DNA of 64,000 nucleotides from SOJA01 sp964598485 (lineage in GTDB: Archaea; Thermoproteota; Bathyarchaeia; Bathyarchaeales; Bathycorpusculaceae). The stretch is taken from positions 1 through 64,000 of the forward strand of contig CAZRCD010000002.1 of assembly GCA_964598485.1 (NCBI GenBank). The letters run 5' to 3'. Positions 63,636-64,000 of the stretch are shown here, piece after piece. Position numbers and translations under genes: made by a program. Every line of letters starts with the position of its first letter. Positions within the stretch are counted from its first letter, which is position 1. The notes under the pieces were generated by a model, which was not told where the DNA came from, searched no databases, and worked only from the letters and a program-made list of their open reading frames with translations.

Positions 63636-64000
63636 ATGGAAAATTGGGAGTTGACAATCCTAGGTGCGGGTGCTGCAGGTTTAGCAGCTGGAATTTATGG
63701 GGTAAGAAGCGGACTAAATACACTGATTTTGGAGGAAAAAATGGCTGGAGGCACAGCAGCAGACGCCCCATTAATCGAGAATTATCCGGGTTTCCAAAGC
63801 ATAAATGGACGCGAACTAGCACAGAAAATGGTGGCTCACTGCAGAAGTGTCGGCGTAGAAATTCACGAGCTAGAAAAGGTTGTCAGCCTAGACCTTAAAG
63901 GCGAGCAAAAAGTTGTGAAATCCGACAAAACAGCATATGAAACTAAAACGGTTATCATTGCTTCTGGAACCCACTACAGAGAACTTGGCATTCCAGGTGA
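63636..64000 (+). CDS. Thioredoxin reductase-like flavoprotein (partial)
   Basis: Runs off the window end after 121 codons. The FAD motif GAGAAGLAAGIYGVRSG and the NYPGFQSINGRELAQKM segment are as in thioredoxin reductase; the redox CxxC region lies beyond the window. ATG at 63636 behind AGAGGG, 35 nt after the nucleotidyltransferase. Could reduce the thioredoxin at 39 kb. Confidence 0.88.
   Translation, partial: MENWELTILGAGAAGLAAGIYGVRSGLNTLILEEKMAGGTAADAPLIENYPGFQSINGRELAQKMVAHCRSVGVEIHELEKVVSLDLKGEQKVVKSDKTAYETKTVIIASGTHYRELGIPG

Noticed and set aside
1..64000. CRISPR arrays, insertion sequences, rRNA genes
   Set aside because: No regularly spaced repeats, no transposase-like protein and no rRNA sequence were seen.

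Overview
The window is archaeal and most likely from the Bathyarchaeota/Bathyarchaeia (an inference from gene content, not a database match). Archaeal marks are ribosomal protein L14e beside the pseudouridine synthase Cbf5, a bulge-helix-bulge intron inside cbf5, an intron-like insertion in a tRNA-Ser gene, a UbiA-type digeranylgeranylglyceryl phosphate synthase, TATA-type promoters with short leaders, and the archaeal five-subunit CO dehydrogenase/acetyl-CoA synthase (cdhABCDE). The coding sequence is AT-rich and gene-dense.

Layout: 0.1-12.8 kb is housekeeping: pyrB, an NrdD-like protein with an N-terminal HTH, tRNA-Pro, an HtrA protease, an MFS carrier, an AMP-forming acetyl-CoA synthetase, purA, small zinc proteins, a phosphoesterase, a DUF433/DUF5615 toxin-antitoxin pair and a 3-methyladenine glycosylase. 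13-19 kb holds an M20 peptidase, rpl14e-cbf5-methyltransferase, tRNA-Ser, and an MFS carrier broken by an amber codon. 19-27 kb is an energy and acetate block: K+-independent proton pyrophosphatase, Ca2+-type P-ATPase, a SatP acetate carrier and a second acetyl-CoA synthetase. 27.5-36 kb carries a small CooT, a giant HdrA-MvhD fusion, a MetV-MetF fusion, a ferredoxin-like protein, DUF166 and a MetE-like methionine synthase. 36-45 kb mixes nickel and corrinoid accessory genes (cooC, cooT, ferredoxin, thioredoxin, corrinoid-activating protein, DUF1638, DUF3786) with several decayed duplicates. 45.1-54 kb is cdhABCDE preceded by two more CooC-type ATPases. 54-64 kb has an acyl-CoA synthetase/GNAT fusion, an acetyl-CoA synthetase remnant, asnS, a secreted beta-propeller protein with a membrane-bound HTH, a lipid prenyltransferase, a sugar nucleotidyltransferase and the start of a thioredoxin reductase.

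How it fits together: MetVF with HdrA-MvhD would reduce methylene- to methyl-tetrahydropterin; CdhDE carry the methyl group; CdhAB supply CO; CdhC makes acetyl-CoA. Three CooC ATPases and two CooT proteins would mature nickel sites, and the ASKHA ferredoxin protein would reactivate the corrinoid. Acetate enters by SatP and is activated by AMP-forming synthetases, whose pyrophosphate can drive the membrane pyrophosphatase; the GNAT fusion protein may regulate those synthetases or make ATP from acetyl-CoA.

The most striking single observation is a 17-nt intron in cbf5 with a textbook BHB fold whose removal rebuilds the catalytic aspartate codon.
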